Positions 53,528-63,144 of a stretch of DNA of 64,000 nt are shown here, piece by piece. The translations under genes and the position numbers were made by a program. This DNA comes from an uncultured Ignisphaera sp. GTDB taxonomy: Archaea; Thermoproteota; Thermoprotei_A; Sulfolobales; Ignisphaeraceae. Below the pieces are notes generated by a model. That model did not search any database. It saw only the letters and a program-made list of their open reading frames with translations, and had not been told where the DNA came from. The DNA lies in contig CALJEI010000002.1 of assembly GCA_938074605.1 (NCBI GenBank), positions 341,001 to 405,000 of the forward strand, in the 5' to 3' direction. How positions within the stretch are numbered: the first letter of the stretch is position 1; each line of letters begins with the position of its first letter.

Positions 53528-53950
53528 CTACCCCCTTATACCCGTAGTCTTCACAGTTCTAAAGTCAATTCCTATAGATACAAGGATTTTTTGAATGACA
53601 TAGTCATCTGTTATAACAATGGGCTTTAGACCCCTATCTATAAGCTCTAGAGATAGTGCTAGAACCTCTAGATCCGCTGTAGACAGTTTTTCTAAAACCT
53701 TAAGCCTTCTGGCTATCTCTACAGCCTCCTTAATGTATTTCTCCTCAGGTGTTTTAACATGAAATCTCTCTGCCATAGATGCAAGCTCTAATCTAATTCT
53801 ACTTTCATAGTCTTTAACTTCATTAATGACGGCTGGAACAGTATAGAGGGTAATGTTGTAAAGCTGAAGTGGGAGTGCAGCTAGAAAGGCAGCTGTATCT
53901 AGGACTAGGACCTTTGAGCTATGGTCTTTAAATTTCACGAAGTCTTGCAT
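53528..53950 (-). CDS. Nob1-like PIN-domain endonuclease
   Basis: 140 residues. PIN acids: VLDTAAFLA, PAVINEVKD, STADLEVLALSLEL, VITDDYVIQKIL. Nob1 cuts the 3' end of pre-16S rRNA. Archaeal Nob1 normally continues into a zinc ribbon; this one stops right after the PIN fold (TTGIRG). Its start lies inside the NAD kinase 3' end (23-base overlap), so it is co-translated. Confidence 0.8.
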   Translation of the reverse strand: MQDFVKFKDHSSKVLVLDTAAFLAALPLQLYNITLYTVPAVINEVKDYESRIRLELASMAERFHVKTPEEKYIKEAVEIARRLKVLEKLSTADLEVLALSLELIDRGLKPIVITDDYVIQKILVSIGIDFRTVKTTGIRG

Positions 53951-54767
53951 ATGTATCTACCTTATGGAATCTCACCACCTTAGCTTTGTTCATAGATCTT
54001 CTAATAGTTATACTACTACCTGGTTTGACAATCTCTGTACTCTGTCCATCAACTATACATGCTATAGGGTCGCTATCACCCGATGTTCTAATCTCTACTA
54101 CTTTGCTAGGCGGTATAACAATAGGTTTTGCATTAAATTGTATAGGGGCTAGAGGAACTATAACTATACTCTCTAAATCCACATCAATGATAGGGCCTCC
54201 GGCGGAAAGTGAATAGGCTGATGAACCGAGTGGTGTAGCAACTATTACACCATCTCCATCAATACTATATATGTATTCACCATCTATATACATAGAGAGG
54301 CTAATCGCTCTAGCCCGCATATAACTCCATCTAGCTATAACAACCTCATTTAGTGCTAATGGTATTGACATCTTCAGCGTATTGAGGAGAGTTTCTAGCC
54401 TCATATATTCAACTAATTTATATTTACCTTCAATAGCATCTCTTAGCCTATCTAGAGCCTCATCAGGCTTAACATCTAAAAGAAATCCTCTACGCCCAAT
54501 TCTAATACCCATTACAGGGATATCTAGTGACCCAATTCTATGGAAGGTTCTCAAGAAAGTTCCATCGCCACCTATAACTATTATTAGATCAACTGGATCT
54601 ACACCTACCCTAAATACTTTATCCCATTTAACATCAGATAGAACTTCTTCATCTATATATACATCCAGGCCTAGCGTACTATCAATGTATAGAAGTAGTC
54701 TCTGTGCTATCTCATAGCCTTGACTACTTCCTTTTTTAACAACAATACCTATACGCTTTATGTTCAA
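53928..54767 (-). CDS. nadK: NAD kinase
   Basis: Phosphorylates NAD to NADP. 279 residues: GGDGTFLR (66-73), SLDIPVMGIRIGRRGFL, LNEVVIAR, DGVIVATPLGSSAYSLSAGG and PIIDVDLESIVIVPLAP motifs are all in order. Overlaps the Nob1-like gene. Confidence 0.95.
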   Translation of the reverse strand: MNIKRIGIVVKKGSSQGYEIAQRLLLYIDSTLGLDVYIDEEVLSDVKWDKVFRVGVDPVDLIIVIGGDGTFLRTFHRIGSLDIPVMGIRIGRRGFLLDVKPDEALDRLRDAIEGKYKLVEYMRLETLLNTLKMSIPLALNEVVIARWSYMRARAISLSMYIDGEYIYSIDGDGVIVATPLGSSAYSLSAGGPIIDVDLESIVIVPLAPIQFNAKPIVIPPSKVVEIRTSGDSDPIACIVDGQSTEIVKPGSSITIRRSMNKAKVVRFHKVDTYARLREI

Positions 54768-54976
54768 TACTAATCACACTACACATGTTTAGTACTACTC
54801 ATATCTTTCATAACTAGATTTAGATAGTGCTCTTTAATCTTTATATGCTTTATTATTGATGGTTATTTGTTGAAAAGAAGTGTTGATGGTAGAGTAATTC
54901 CACTAAATATTGATGTAGTACTATTTGGATTTTTCACTCAATTAATTCCCTATTCTATCTATACTGTGGATAGTCT

Positions 54977-55444
54977 TTAGATAGAGAGAATCTCCTTGAT
55001 ATCAAGCACATATATTGTGACGTGCAGTCGTGTGTCAGGGTCTTGAAGTCTTCTAATAATATCCCTATTTAAATTCTTTGAAGCTTTATTAGATTCAATA
55101 GCTAGTGTTTCAGGTCCAATAAATCTACTCCTTCTTACAACAATTCTTTTATCATCTTCTAAGATGAGTCTATTACTACCTCTAGCTAAAACCATATCCT
55201 TAAGATCATCAACTTGCAACACTATAATGACTAGTGATGAATCTTTCTTTAACACCTTCTTAAACTCGTCATCAAGATCCTTCAACCCTTTATCTAGTTT
55301 TACACCTATTATACAATCTCCTTTTTCACTTATATCAGAATCTTTCGTTAACTCAAATGTTGTTGGATGTAATGCTCTAATTGATCTATGTCCTTTAGCC
55401 TCTAGTTTTTCAACAAATACTGCTGTGGTACTCATATGCATCAT
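54977..55444 (-). CDS. DUF371 (COG2090) protein
   Basis: 155 residues; EAKGHRSIRALHPTTFELTKD then ISEKGDCIIGVKLDKGL is the DUF371 signature. The family is widespread in archaea with no known function to me; a beta-rich fold. Divergent from the PCMT gene. Confidence 0.85.
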   Translation of the reverse strand: MMHMSTTAVFVEKLEAKGHRSIRALHPTTFELTKDSDISEKGDCIIGVKLDKGLKDLDDEFKKVLKKDSSLVIIVLQVDDLKDMVLARGSNRLILEDDKRIVVRRSRFIGPETLAIESNKASKNLNRDIIRRLQDPDTRLHVTIYVLDIKEILSI

Positions 55445-55529
55445 ATTCGGATAATACCCTCTTTAGATTGGTACTAATATTGGGAAACTCTACAGTGACT
55501 AATAGGGGTTATGCCACTTGTCTTTAAAC

Positions 55530-56207
55530 ATGTCTAAAGAGAGAAGAATGCTTGTAGAAACACTAAAAATTGAAGGCATAATTAGAAGTGATCTTGTTGA
55601 AGAGTCGTTTCTAAGCATTCCAAGAGAGTATTTTGTCCCTGAACATCTTAGGGTATATGCATATAGCGATACACCTTTGCCAATAGGATATGGACAGACA
55701 ATAAGTGCCCCCCATATGGTAGCCATAATGACAGAGGAGCTTCGTGTAAAGCCTGGTAATATAGTTCTTGAAATTGGTACTGGTTCAGGTTATCAAGCTG
55801 CTATACTAGCCCACATAGTGTCTAAAAAATCTGGTGGGCATGTCTATACAGTTGAGCGTATTCCACAACTAGCTAAAAGAGCGGTGATAAATATTGCTAA
55901 CGCTAGACCAGATCTTCTAGATTTTATCACAGTAGTAGTTGGAGATGGTTCAAAAGGTATAGAATTGTTCCAGCCATATGATAGAATAATTGTGACAGCT
56001 GCTGCACCACAGATACCTGAACCGTTAATACAACAGCTAAAACCTGGTGGTATAATGGTTATACCTGTTGGTAATAAATGGGAGCAAATCCTTCAAGTGG
56101 TTATAAAGAATGAAAGGGGTTATATAAGCATCAAGGACTCTATTGCTTGTGTATTTGTACCCCTCATAGGCCAGTATGGGTGGCGTAATGAATATGACTA
56201 CACATAG
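55530..56207 (+). CDS. pcm: Protein-L-isoaspartate O-methyltransferase
   Basis: Repairs isoaspartyl damage in aged proteins using SAM. 225 residues from ATG 55530 (TTG 55518 is in frame): FLSIPREYFVPEHL, QTISAPHMVAIMTE, VLEIGTGSGYQAAILA (motif I), DGSKG, YDRIIVTAAAPQIPEPLIQQLKPGG. All family motifs are present. Confidence 0.95.
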   Translation: MSKERRMLVETLKIEGIIRSDLVEESFLSIPREYFVPEHLRVYAYSDTPLPIGYGQTISAPHMVAIMTEELRVKPGNIVLEIGTGSGYQAAILAHIVSKKSGGHVYTVERIPQLAKRAVINIANARPDLLDFITVVVGDGSKGIELFQPYDRIIVTAAAPQIPEPLIQQLKPGGIMVIPVGNKWEQILQVVIKNERGYISIKDSIACVFVPLIGQYGWRNEYDYT

Positions 56208-56415
56208 AGATAACACTACCGTATAATCTAATTTCTACTTTTTGCCTAGATCGTAATAATATAAACTACTACAATTACTACTCGGCTCCATCTTCATATG
56301 AGAATATTGAAATGGTTTGTATAAAGGTTGATACTTAATTAAATTATGTAGACTAAAGTAGCTATAGAGACTTCTTTTTAGCTATGAAGTAGAAGTAGAA
56401 GTTAGTAGTACAAGG

Positions 56416-57240
56416 TTATTTTTTAATGCACATATCTAGAAGTTGTTTAAAGCTTTTTCCAAGCCCTACACGAATTCCAAATCGTGTATCAGTATATAGG
56501 TAAACTAGCTTTTTGCTTTGAAGTCTTCTTAATATTGTAAGCAGTTCATTATTTGGATAGTGTAGTTCTTCAGCTATCTGGTCTAAATACATATATGTAC
56601 TGTTCCACTCTATATAGTGTTTTATCATAAAATTTAGTATCTGGCTTTCTTCTTCAACTAGATCCTTAGAAGCAAGAATCTTTGTTACACACTCTACTGC
56701 CTTTATGAGGCTACCCTTCTGTACGTCCGTCATGGTATACTGTTTACCCACTTTAGAATAGGTTCGTTTTTCAGTAAATTGCTGTATTTCTGTCTTTTTT
56801 TGAGGAGAATCTTGTTGAATCCAGCTGTTTACTGTACTAAAATCTGGTTCACTTATTAGTTTCTGGGCTAACTGGACCACATTAGCAGGCGTTAAAACTG
56901 GGATGCCTAGAGACTCTATAAATGTTCTGATATACTCTTCACCAACCTTTGTCAAGAACCAGTAACCTGATCTATATTCTACATAGCCTCTACTCTTCCA
57001 ATAACTAAGGTAGCTACTAACAAGCTTCGAAGTTTTACCAATTATAATAGCAATTTCACTACTCCTCATTGGTCTAAGGTAAAGCACAAGAAGAATTGCA
57101 TCCACAATTTTTGATCTAGGACCCTTTTCTAAAGGTCTACTACTAGAAGCATCTCTATAGCTATATTGAATCTGGTTAGACCTAGCTAGAATTTCATTAA
57201 ATTCAAAGTCTTGTATATTGGTAATAGAACTGTTTGGCAT
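56416..57240 (-). CDS. whiP: WhiP-like winged-helix initiator protein
   Basis: 274 residues with two winged-helix regions: one at about 40-120 (KIVDAILLVLYLRPMRSSEIA, KTSKLVSSYLSYWKSRGYVE) and one at about 195-265 (LNFMIKHYIEW, YLDQIAEELHYPNNELLTIL), joined by a flexible linker. This matches WhiP, a crenarchaeal replication-initiator-type protein whose gene lies beside an origin in Sulfolobus. Divergent from aRF1; the 161-base gap contains CCAGTGG at 57250-57256, only a fragment of an origin-recognition box. Confidence 0.65.
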   Translation of the reverse strand: MPNSSITNIQDFEFNEILARSNQIQYSYRDASSSRPLEKGPRSKIVDAILLVLYLRPMRSSEIAIIIGKTSKLVSSYLSYWKSRGYVEYRSGYWFLTKVGEEYIRTFIESLGIPVLTPANVVQLAQKLISEPDFSTVNSWIQQDSPQKKTEIQQFTEKRTYSKVGKQYTMTDVQKGSLIKAVECVTKILASKDLVEEESQILNFMIKHYIEWNSTYMYLDQIAEELHYPNNELLTILRRLQSKKLVYLYTDTRFGIRVGLGKSFKQLLDMCIKK

Positions 57241-57401
57241 ATAGGGTTACCCAGTGGTTTGAATATCTGATTTTAAAGCTTATTTATTTCTACAGCAGAG
57301 TGCATATATTTAATCTATGGAAGTAGGGTGCAATAAATTTTTAAGATAACAAACCATCTATATCTTCAACCAAAGGTGTTGAGGTATGTCTATTTAGTGA
57401 G

Positions 57402-58508
57402 TTGGAGGAGAAGTTAAGTATAGATAGAAGAACGCTAAAGAATATAATAAAGGAGCTTAAGAAATGGCATGCACATGCAACAACTTTACTTAGCCTATAC
57501 ATACCCCAAGGCAGGCCCATCAGTGAAGTCGTTAGTATGCTTCGTCAAGAGCTTGCTATAACAGAGAATATAAAGCTAAAAAGAACTAGAGACGCAGTGC
57601 AATGGGCTTTAACTGCAGCTATTGAGAGGCTATCTAAATTAAGAGAAGCGCCTAGGAATGGTCTTGTGGTGTTTAGTGGCGTAAATGAGGATACTAATGA
57701 CAGTATTGTACTATTGTTCTCTCCACCTGATCCAGTCCCAATATACTTTTATAGAACTGATAAAGAGTTCCATACAGAGTTTTTAGAGCCGATGGTTGAA
57801 GAATCCAATATATATGGTGTTGTAATTATAGAGAGAGATGAAGCTACGATAGCTCTACTTAAACCCTCAGGTATACAGATTCTAGATGAAATAGAGTGGT
57901 TTATACCAGGGAAGCATCATAAGGGTGGTCAGAGCCAAAGAAGATTTGATAGAATTATTGAGCAAATGGTTGAAGAATTCTATAAACATGTTGCTGAAAA
58001 AGTTAACAACTATTTTGTTCCACTGATAGAGGAGGGTAAGATGAAGGGTATTATAGTGGCAGGTCCTGGGTATGCTAAACATGATTTTCTTAAGGAGGCA
58101 GACAACCTTGATTATAGGGTGAAGAAGCTTATTATTGGGGAGCCTATAGATGTTGCATACCAAGGTATTGTGGGAGTTAGAGAGGCTGTTATGAAGGCTA
58201 GGGATATACTAGTTAAACAGAGGTTTATTGAGGTGCTTAGTGCTATAGAGGAATTTAAATACCACATAGCTAAAGATGATGGCTATATAGTCTATGGTTT
58301 AAAGGATGTTGAGGCAGCTCTAGATAGTGGTGCTGTTGATAAGATATTGGTGTGTGAAGAGGATACAACAGTAGAAAGGCTTGAGAAAATTGCCTCTGAA
58401 AAGGGTGCAAAACTTATACTGCTACCTAATAGTGTAGATGAGTATAGCTGGTTCAAAGATACATTTGGATGCGTTGTAGCAATAACAAGATATCCAATTA
58501 CTCTCTGA
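57402..58508 (+). CDS. prf1: Peptide chain release factor aRF1
   Basis: Recognises all three stop codons and triggers peptide release. 368 residues: GGQ at 175-177 in KHHKGGQSQRRFDR, C-terminal domain with YIVYGLKDVEAALDSGAVDKIL. The codon-recognition NIKS motif reads NIKL (56-59) before KRTR. Start is TTG 57402, the first possible start in frame and preceded by GTGAG. Confidence 0.95.
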   Translation: MEEKLSIDRRTLKNIIKELKKWHAHATTLLSLYIPQGRPISEVVSMLRQELAITENIKLKRTRDAVQWALTAAIERLSKLREAPRNGLVVFSGVNEDTNDSIVLLFSPPDPVPIYFYRTDKEFHTEFLEPMVEESNIYGVVIIERDEATIALLKPSGIQILDEIEWFIPGKHHKGGQSQRRFDRIIEQMVEEFYKHVAEKVNNYFVPLIEEGKMKGIIVAGPGYAKHDFLKEADNLDYRVKKLIIGEPIDVAYQGIVGVREAVMKARDILVKQRFIEVLSAIEEFKYHIAKDDGYIVYGLKDVEAALDSGAVDKILVCEEDTTVERLEKIASEKGAKLILLPNSVDEYSWFKDTFGCVVAITRYPITL

Positions 58509-58511
58509 AGA

Positions 58512-58901
58512 CTACCCAGTTGGTGTAGCTAATCTATAGGGGCAGTACTGCCAATCTTTATTACATACAGAAATCTCATATCTGGTGAGAGGTCTGTCGA
58601 GAATCTTGCAGTACCCAATTTTTACACCATTTCCTAGGTTAATAAGTTCGGCATCAGGACACTCAATTACACTACTCTGTGGTAATGCATGTATAGGGGG
58701 GTATATCTTTATCATACGCTCTCTTCTTATATGCTGATGCTTTTGATTAAATGTAGAAAGCTCTACATAGTATGAACAATTTCTATAGATATTTTCAGAA
58801 GTGCATCTCTCTATAGACACTATAGCATCTGTTGGTTCAGCCAACTTTGATGATGTGCACATACCATGTTGATACCATGGACAGGGCATGCATCTATACA
58901 C
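58512..58901 (-). CDS. Hypothetical cysteine-rich protein
   Basis: 129 residues with ten cysteines in clusters (RCMPCPWYQHGMC at the N-terminus, RC, NC; later ECPD, GYC, VCNKDWQYCPY). The pattern suggests an Fe-S or zinc protein. Not recognised. Convergent with aRF1, 3 bases apart. Confidence 0.6.
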   Translation of the reverse strand: MYRCMPCPWYQHGMCTSSKLAEPTDAIVSIERCTSENIYRNCSYYVELSTFNQKHQHIRRERMIKIYPPIHALPQSSVIECPDAELINLGNGVKIGYCKILDRPLTRYEISVCNKDWQYCPYRLATPTG

Positions 58902-59051
58902 CTATAGGAAATCTTTTTGGGTTTTACTGTTAATAAAAGGTGGAACACTTTATCTATGTAAAGCCTTTAAATACTTTTAGGAAAAGCTATAGTGTATTGA
59001 ATATATACCAATGAGCTAAAAGATTGTATCTCTAGGCTAGGTGTATATATC

Positions 59052-59393
59052 ATGAGTAGAAGAGAGTCCATAGGAAAAACCATCCAATATAAAGAGCAAA
59101 TCCAAGAAACAGATCTAGGTTTAAGGGTTATATATGAAGATCCAGAAATAGTTGTTATAACTGCCCCTAATGAAGATGAGCTAAGGGATATTGTACTAGA
59201 TATGTTAAGGGAAAGTCCAAAAACTTTAAAAGAGATGCATAATAAGCTTGCTGGGATAGCTAGTGAAGATAAGATTAGAAGGTGCATTATAAGGCTAATT
59301 GATGAGGGTATCGTTATATCTAATGAGGATGGCCGATATAAATTGCTGGGTTCAGATGACTTTGATGGAGAGCTAGATCCAGAAGAGGGTTAG
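59052..59393 (+). CDS. Small protein with C-terminal winged helix
   Basis: 113 residues. About 15-45 form strands (GLRVIYEDPEIVVITAP); 50-100 form a winged helix (VLDMLRESPKTLKEMHNKLAGIASEDKIRRCIIRLIDEGIVI). Acidic tail. Function unknown, possibly DNA-binding or a protein-protein adaptor. Confidence 0.55.
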   Translation: MSRRESIGKTIQYKEQIQETDLGLRVIYEDPEIVVITAPNEDELRDIVLDMLRESPKTLKEMHNKLAGIASEDKIRRCIIRLIDEGIVISNEDGRYKLLGSDDFDGELDPEEG

Positions 59394-59515
59394 AGATCTT
59401 AACATAACATACTAATATACTACTACCTATAGGTTTGAGGCCACCCATATCTAAAGGTACTTAGAATTAGAACTGCTACCTACAGGTTAGAATTAGAATA
59501 GATAATACTGTTGTA

Positions 59516-60541
59516 CTAGTAGAGTCTTATTCCACAGTATGGACAGAATTTTGCATTTGGAGGTACTACTGAGTGACAGTATGGACATTGATTGTAGGTG
59601 GTATGTAATGGTTGCTGTATTGGTGTGTACTGCTGTGTTGCTGGGGTTATTATACCTCTAAATGTCTTTAGATAATGTTCTTTTATATCCTCATGTAGTA
59701 AATGTAGATATACTTCTGTTGTCTTTAAATCTCTATGTCCTAGAATCTGCTGAAGAGATACTATGTTTAATCCTTTTTTAAGTGCTTCTGTAGCAAAGGT
59801 GTGTCTCATTATATGTGGTCTTACTTTTCCCACATCTATTTCTGCTCTTTTAGCTAGACTCTTTAGCCTCTTATATAAACCACTGTAGCTTATGGGTAGA
59901 ACTCTAGCTTCAGGTGGAGGAGTTTTTAGAGTGGCTATCTGCATAAGTATCTGTGCTGTGATATCACCTATGAATACCACTCTTTCCTCATTAAATTTTG
60001 CATTTCTTACTCGAATCTCCCTATTTTTAAGATCAATATCGCTATACCTGAGACTCAAAGCTTCTTCAGCTCTAAGACCTGTTTCAAGTAGTAGTGCTAG
60101 TATCAATAGATCTAGATGGTCTCTAGCAGCAGCAAACAATCTCTGTATTTCTTCAGGTTTAAGTGTCTGTATTTCTCTCTTCCTAGGTCTTCTAATGCTT
60201 GGAAATCTTATATCTAGATTTAGCCATTCAAAAAATCTTCTAAGAAATAGTGTGTAGTAGTATAGTGTATTCTCTCTAGATCTTCTATCGCTATACTTAG
60301 AGCCCGGAAATCCTTTTCTAAGTCTCTCAAGCCTCCACATATATATATCGTCATATGTGATTAACCTAAAAGGCTTCCAACACACAAAATTAAAAAAATC
60401 GTTAAGGGCAGCCCTATAGCTCTTAACAGTCTTTTCATCAGCACCAGAAGCCTCTAAAACAGCTAGAAACTTTTCAATAACAACCTTAGGATTGTTATCC
60501 ATATACTCTAGAGGAGCCTTGCCAACATCTACCCTAGGCAC
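59516..60541 (-). CDS. Xer-type tyrosine recombinase with C-terminal zinc ribbon
   Basis: 341 residues. SAM-like core-binding domain (about 18-110) and catalytic domain with R157 (TGLRAEEAL), H243-x-x-R246 (HIMR), H269 (LGHRD) and Tyr278 (TEVYLHL). The last 25 residues add a zinc ribbon C319/C322/C333/C336 (CPYC...CPYC), unusual for this family. Chromosome-dimer resolution (XerA) is the default reading; a mobile-element integrase is possible, since tRNA-Ser(GCT) starts 132 bases from its start codon, but no other element genes or att repeats are visible. Confidence 0.88.
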   Translation of the reverse strand: MPRVDVGKAPLEYMDNNPKVVIEKFLAVLEASGADEKTVKSYRAALNDFFNFVCWKPFRLITYDDIYMWRLERLRKGFPGSKYSDRRSRENTLYYYTLFLRRFFEWLNLDIRFPSIRRPRKREIQTLKPEEIQRLFAAARDHLDLLILALLLETGLRAEEALSLRYSDIDLKNREIRVRNAKFNEERVVFIGDITAQILMQIATLKTPPPEARVLPISYSGLYKRLKSLAKRAEIDVGKVRPHIMRHTFATEALKKGLNIVSLQQILGHRDLKTTEVYLHLLHEDIKEHYLKTFRGIITPATQQYTPIQQPLHTTYNQCPYCHSVVPPNAKFCPYCGIRLY

Positions 60542-60673
60542 TAAAAACCCTAGAAAAACCTAAAAATGGATAAAAGCATATGAACAGTGAGGCAAAGTAA
60601 TACAGATAAGTCATTAAACCTTATAAAACTAATTCCAACAAAATAAAGTAGCACACAAAAACACCCATAATAT

Positions 60674-60758
60674 GCCGGGGTCGCCTAGCCTGGTAGGGCG
60701 CCGGCCTGCTAAGCCGGTGGGGGATAACCCCGCGCGGGTTCAAATCCCGCCCCCGGCG
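60674..60758 (+). tRNA. tRNA-Ser(GCT)
   Basis: 85 bases; acceptor GCCGGGG/CCCCGGC, discriminator G; anticodon loop CTGCTAA, anticodon GCT; long variable arm (TGGGGGATAACCCCG). TATA CCTTATAAAA at about 60620-60630. No intron, CCA not encoded. Confidence 0.95.
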
Positions 60759-60975
60759 CTTTCTCATCTGCTAACCAAATGGGAAAGTTCTAGTGGATGT
60801 TGCTTGAGATGTTTTACTAAATACTTGTATTGCGTATATCTTTTGTAATTGAGGATCAATATGGGCCACCTATATTGTGGACCATGAACCTAGAATCCCA
60901 GCGATATATTATAACACTAGTTGTTGAGAGGATGAGCGTTTTGTGTTGTGTATACCGTTAATCATTGTAAGGAAA

Positions 60976-61251
60976 ATGTGGTGTGAGTATACCTATGGTT
61001 TAGAATGGTTTGTATTTACTATGGAAAGCGTTCTTAAGTCCTTGGATGAATCTAAACTGGAAAACAGTAGGATGCTATATTGTGTTTGTCAGGAGAAAGA
61101 ATTTTGCTAAGATAGTTGAGAAATGCCTTATATATTTAGTGAAGCCTCGTTAAAGAATCTTGGTGCTATACTTAATGATATATTGGATAAAAAGAATTGT
61201 ATTAGCTATATAGTTTTAGTAGAAGTTGAAGTAATTCTTCATGCCACTTTT
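60976..61251 (+). pseudogene. Interrupted ORF, probable gene relic
   Basis: In one frame: ATG 60976 reads MWCEYTYGLEWFVFTMESVL then KSLDESKLENSRMLYCVC, stop TAA (61108-61110), then after a second stop (TGA) the same frame continues MPYIFSEASLKNLGAILNDI then LDKKNCISYIV. Composition and amphipathicity look coding. It runs into the antisense of the next gene. Family not recognised; the first part could instead be a genuine 44-aa protein. Confidence 0.35.
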
Positions 61252-61726
61252 CATCATCAATTATTTTGCTAAGAATAATTTCGATGGTGTCAGTGTACTC
61301 TTTATCTATACAGCTTATTTCTATACCTTTCCTAATTAAGGGCAGTATAATTCTGTGATATGTCTCTTCACCTATAGCTTTTTCAAGCCACATTTGTCTT
61401 TCAATAAATTCCTTTAAATCTATTCCCCTTCCGCTAGACAGTTCCTCAAGAAGTTTTTGAATTATCGTCCACGGCATGCCTACAAGCTGACTACAGTCAG
61501 TTTCTTCAAAGAGATTATTTTGTTTAGCTACAAACTCTATATATAGGGCATGGTTTTTACTCTCTATAGCTAGTACATTGAGGATAGTTTTAATAGTAGT
61601 AAGTTTGGTATTGGAGGTGTGAAGCTTATCCATATATAGTGTAATAAGATTTGCGGCCATTTGTTCAAGCATATAGCTACAGTAAAGATTTCTACGTATA
61701 ATGCTACATATATCCATTATATACAC
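61202..61726 (-). CDS. Helical protein, possibly ferritin-like diiron fold
   Basis: 174 residues, all-helical. Two E-x-x-H motifs (ETYH in KAIGEETYHRI, and EKWH in IIDDEKWHEELL) plus acidic residues in earlier helices (LAIESKNHALYIEF) resemble the metal ligands of rubrerythrin/ferritin-like proteins, though the first half-site is not canonical. No rubredoxin domain. Function not assigned. Confidence 0.5.
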   Translation of the reverse strand: MYIMDICSIIRRNLYCSYMLEQMAANLITLYMDKLHTSNTKLTTIKTILNVLAIESKNHALYIEFVAKQNNLFEETDCSQLVGMPWTIIQKLLEELSSGRGIDLKEFIERQMWLEKAIGEETYHRIILPLIRKGIEISCIDKEYTDTIEIILSKIIDDEKWHEELLQLLLKLYS

Positions 61727-62130
61727 CCTAGCTGATTAAAGATGAATGTACTAGATGTATAAGTTTAACTGAATATATAAATTTATTCTCATTTTAGATT
61801 CGGTATCTATAGTAATGGAGATGGAAAGTCTATAGAATTTATTGCCAGTTACAGTATAGCTAGGCTAGATATATTCAACTTATCATGTTATCATGGATTC
61901 AGTTACTTTCTACATGAAGAATATCAAAATCTACTCCTTAGTGGTGTTCTCAAAGCCTATCTTGATATTACTAAGAGTTCTAATATCCATGCTCTTTAAG
62001 AACTTCTATGAACTTATAGTAATCTCAGTTCTACTAATTTCATAGCTATATTTAGAGAGCATTGAATACAGTTGTTATAGTTATTTAATCATATAATTAT
62101 TAATTTAAATTAAGCTTATTACCTCCAAAT
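61727..62130. other. Gene-free region
   Basis: 404 AT-rich bases between two divergent genes; holds their promoters (for the right-hand gene, TTAAATTAAGCTTATTA at about 62104-62120). Nothing else seen. Confidence 0.4.
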
Positions 62131-62588
62131 ATGGACTACACTTCCTTAGTGGTTTCAATGCTTATTAAGAAACCCTATTCACGTTCTATTGTAAGGGGGG
62201 ACTCTAAGTTTTTTACAGGTAGTGTATGGATTAGCAGCTGATATGGGCTGAAGAGGGATCTCATATAACTGCCGCAATTGTTACCTTTGAGCCTAAATCT
62301 AGAACAGCCTGGCATATTCATCCATTAGGCCAGCTCTTGATTGTAATTGGAGGGTGTGGTTTAGTGCAGAAGTGGGGAGAACCAGCAGAGATTATCCAAT
62401 CTGGCGATATTGTATGGATACCTCCAAGTGTTAAACATTGGCATGGCGCCACAGACACAACAATAATGAGCCATATAGCAATCCAAGAAATGTTTAATAG
62501 TAAAACAGCTGAGTGGCTTGAATATGTAAGTGATGAACAGTATGAAAATGCCTTAAAGTTTGTTAGGGAAGCTAAGTTAAAAGTATAG
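62131..62588 (+). pseudogene. Cupin-domain gene broken by a frameshift
   Basis: The first frame (ATG 62131 or 62158) reads KKPYSRSIVRGDSKFFTGSV then WISS and stops at TGA 62239-62241. The second frame, open from 62235, continues LIWAEEGSHITAAIVTFEPK then SRTAWHIHPLGQLLIV, GDIVWIPPSVKHWHGA and ends at 62588. Joined, they make a normal cupin of the carboxymuconolactone-decarboxylase-associated type, with metal ligands H-x-H, Q and H (AWHIHP, KHWHG). A -1 shift is needed within about seven bases. The 83-residue downstream ORF alone (TTG 62337) would lack the first metal motif. Pseudogene or sequencing error. Confidence 0.7.
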
Positions 62589-63144
62589 GAAAATATTTAA
62601 ACTTAATACAAAGATGGAGAAGCCTTTAGTGATATTACATGAATAGCTAGAGATGTAAGAGGGTGTAGTATTCACTAAAAATTGGTATCTAAGATTCAGC
62701 ACACTACCCTCTACTAACTTCATTATAAGCTATAAACCTCATATTAGAGAAATGATTGCTATTTATATTGTAGATGTTTAGAACTGTGAGGCAATTAAAG
62801 AATAAAAATATTTGATATTCTATCAACTAATCTCCTAGCTATAGTGATTCATTTAGGTGGAGAGTCATGGAGGTAGAATAGGGATTGTGTAAAGGGTATC
62901 TACTAGGCAGTTAAAGTATAGTTTTAAGCAATGGGCTGTTTTTCTATATGTTTAAAATAGGCATCTATAGTTTATACGTTTAAAGTATTTTAGGTATAAA
63001 CACTAGATAGAAATAAACCTCCAGAATAAACAGTGCATCAAGGAGTGTGATACAAATCTATTGTTAAATATTGAAATAAAAACTTTTAATGGAGGTTAAC
63101 CATATATTACATCAAGAGTGTAAAGCCTATTAAGGGTTAGGGTA
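62589..63144. other. Gene-free region
   Basis: 556 AT-rich bases downstream of the cupin relic. No ORF, RNA motif or clear repeat; a few related GTTTAAA/TATAAAC words at 62950-63000 are probably chance. Confidence 0.35.
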
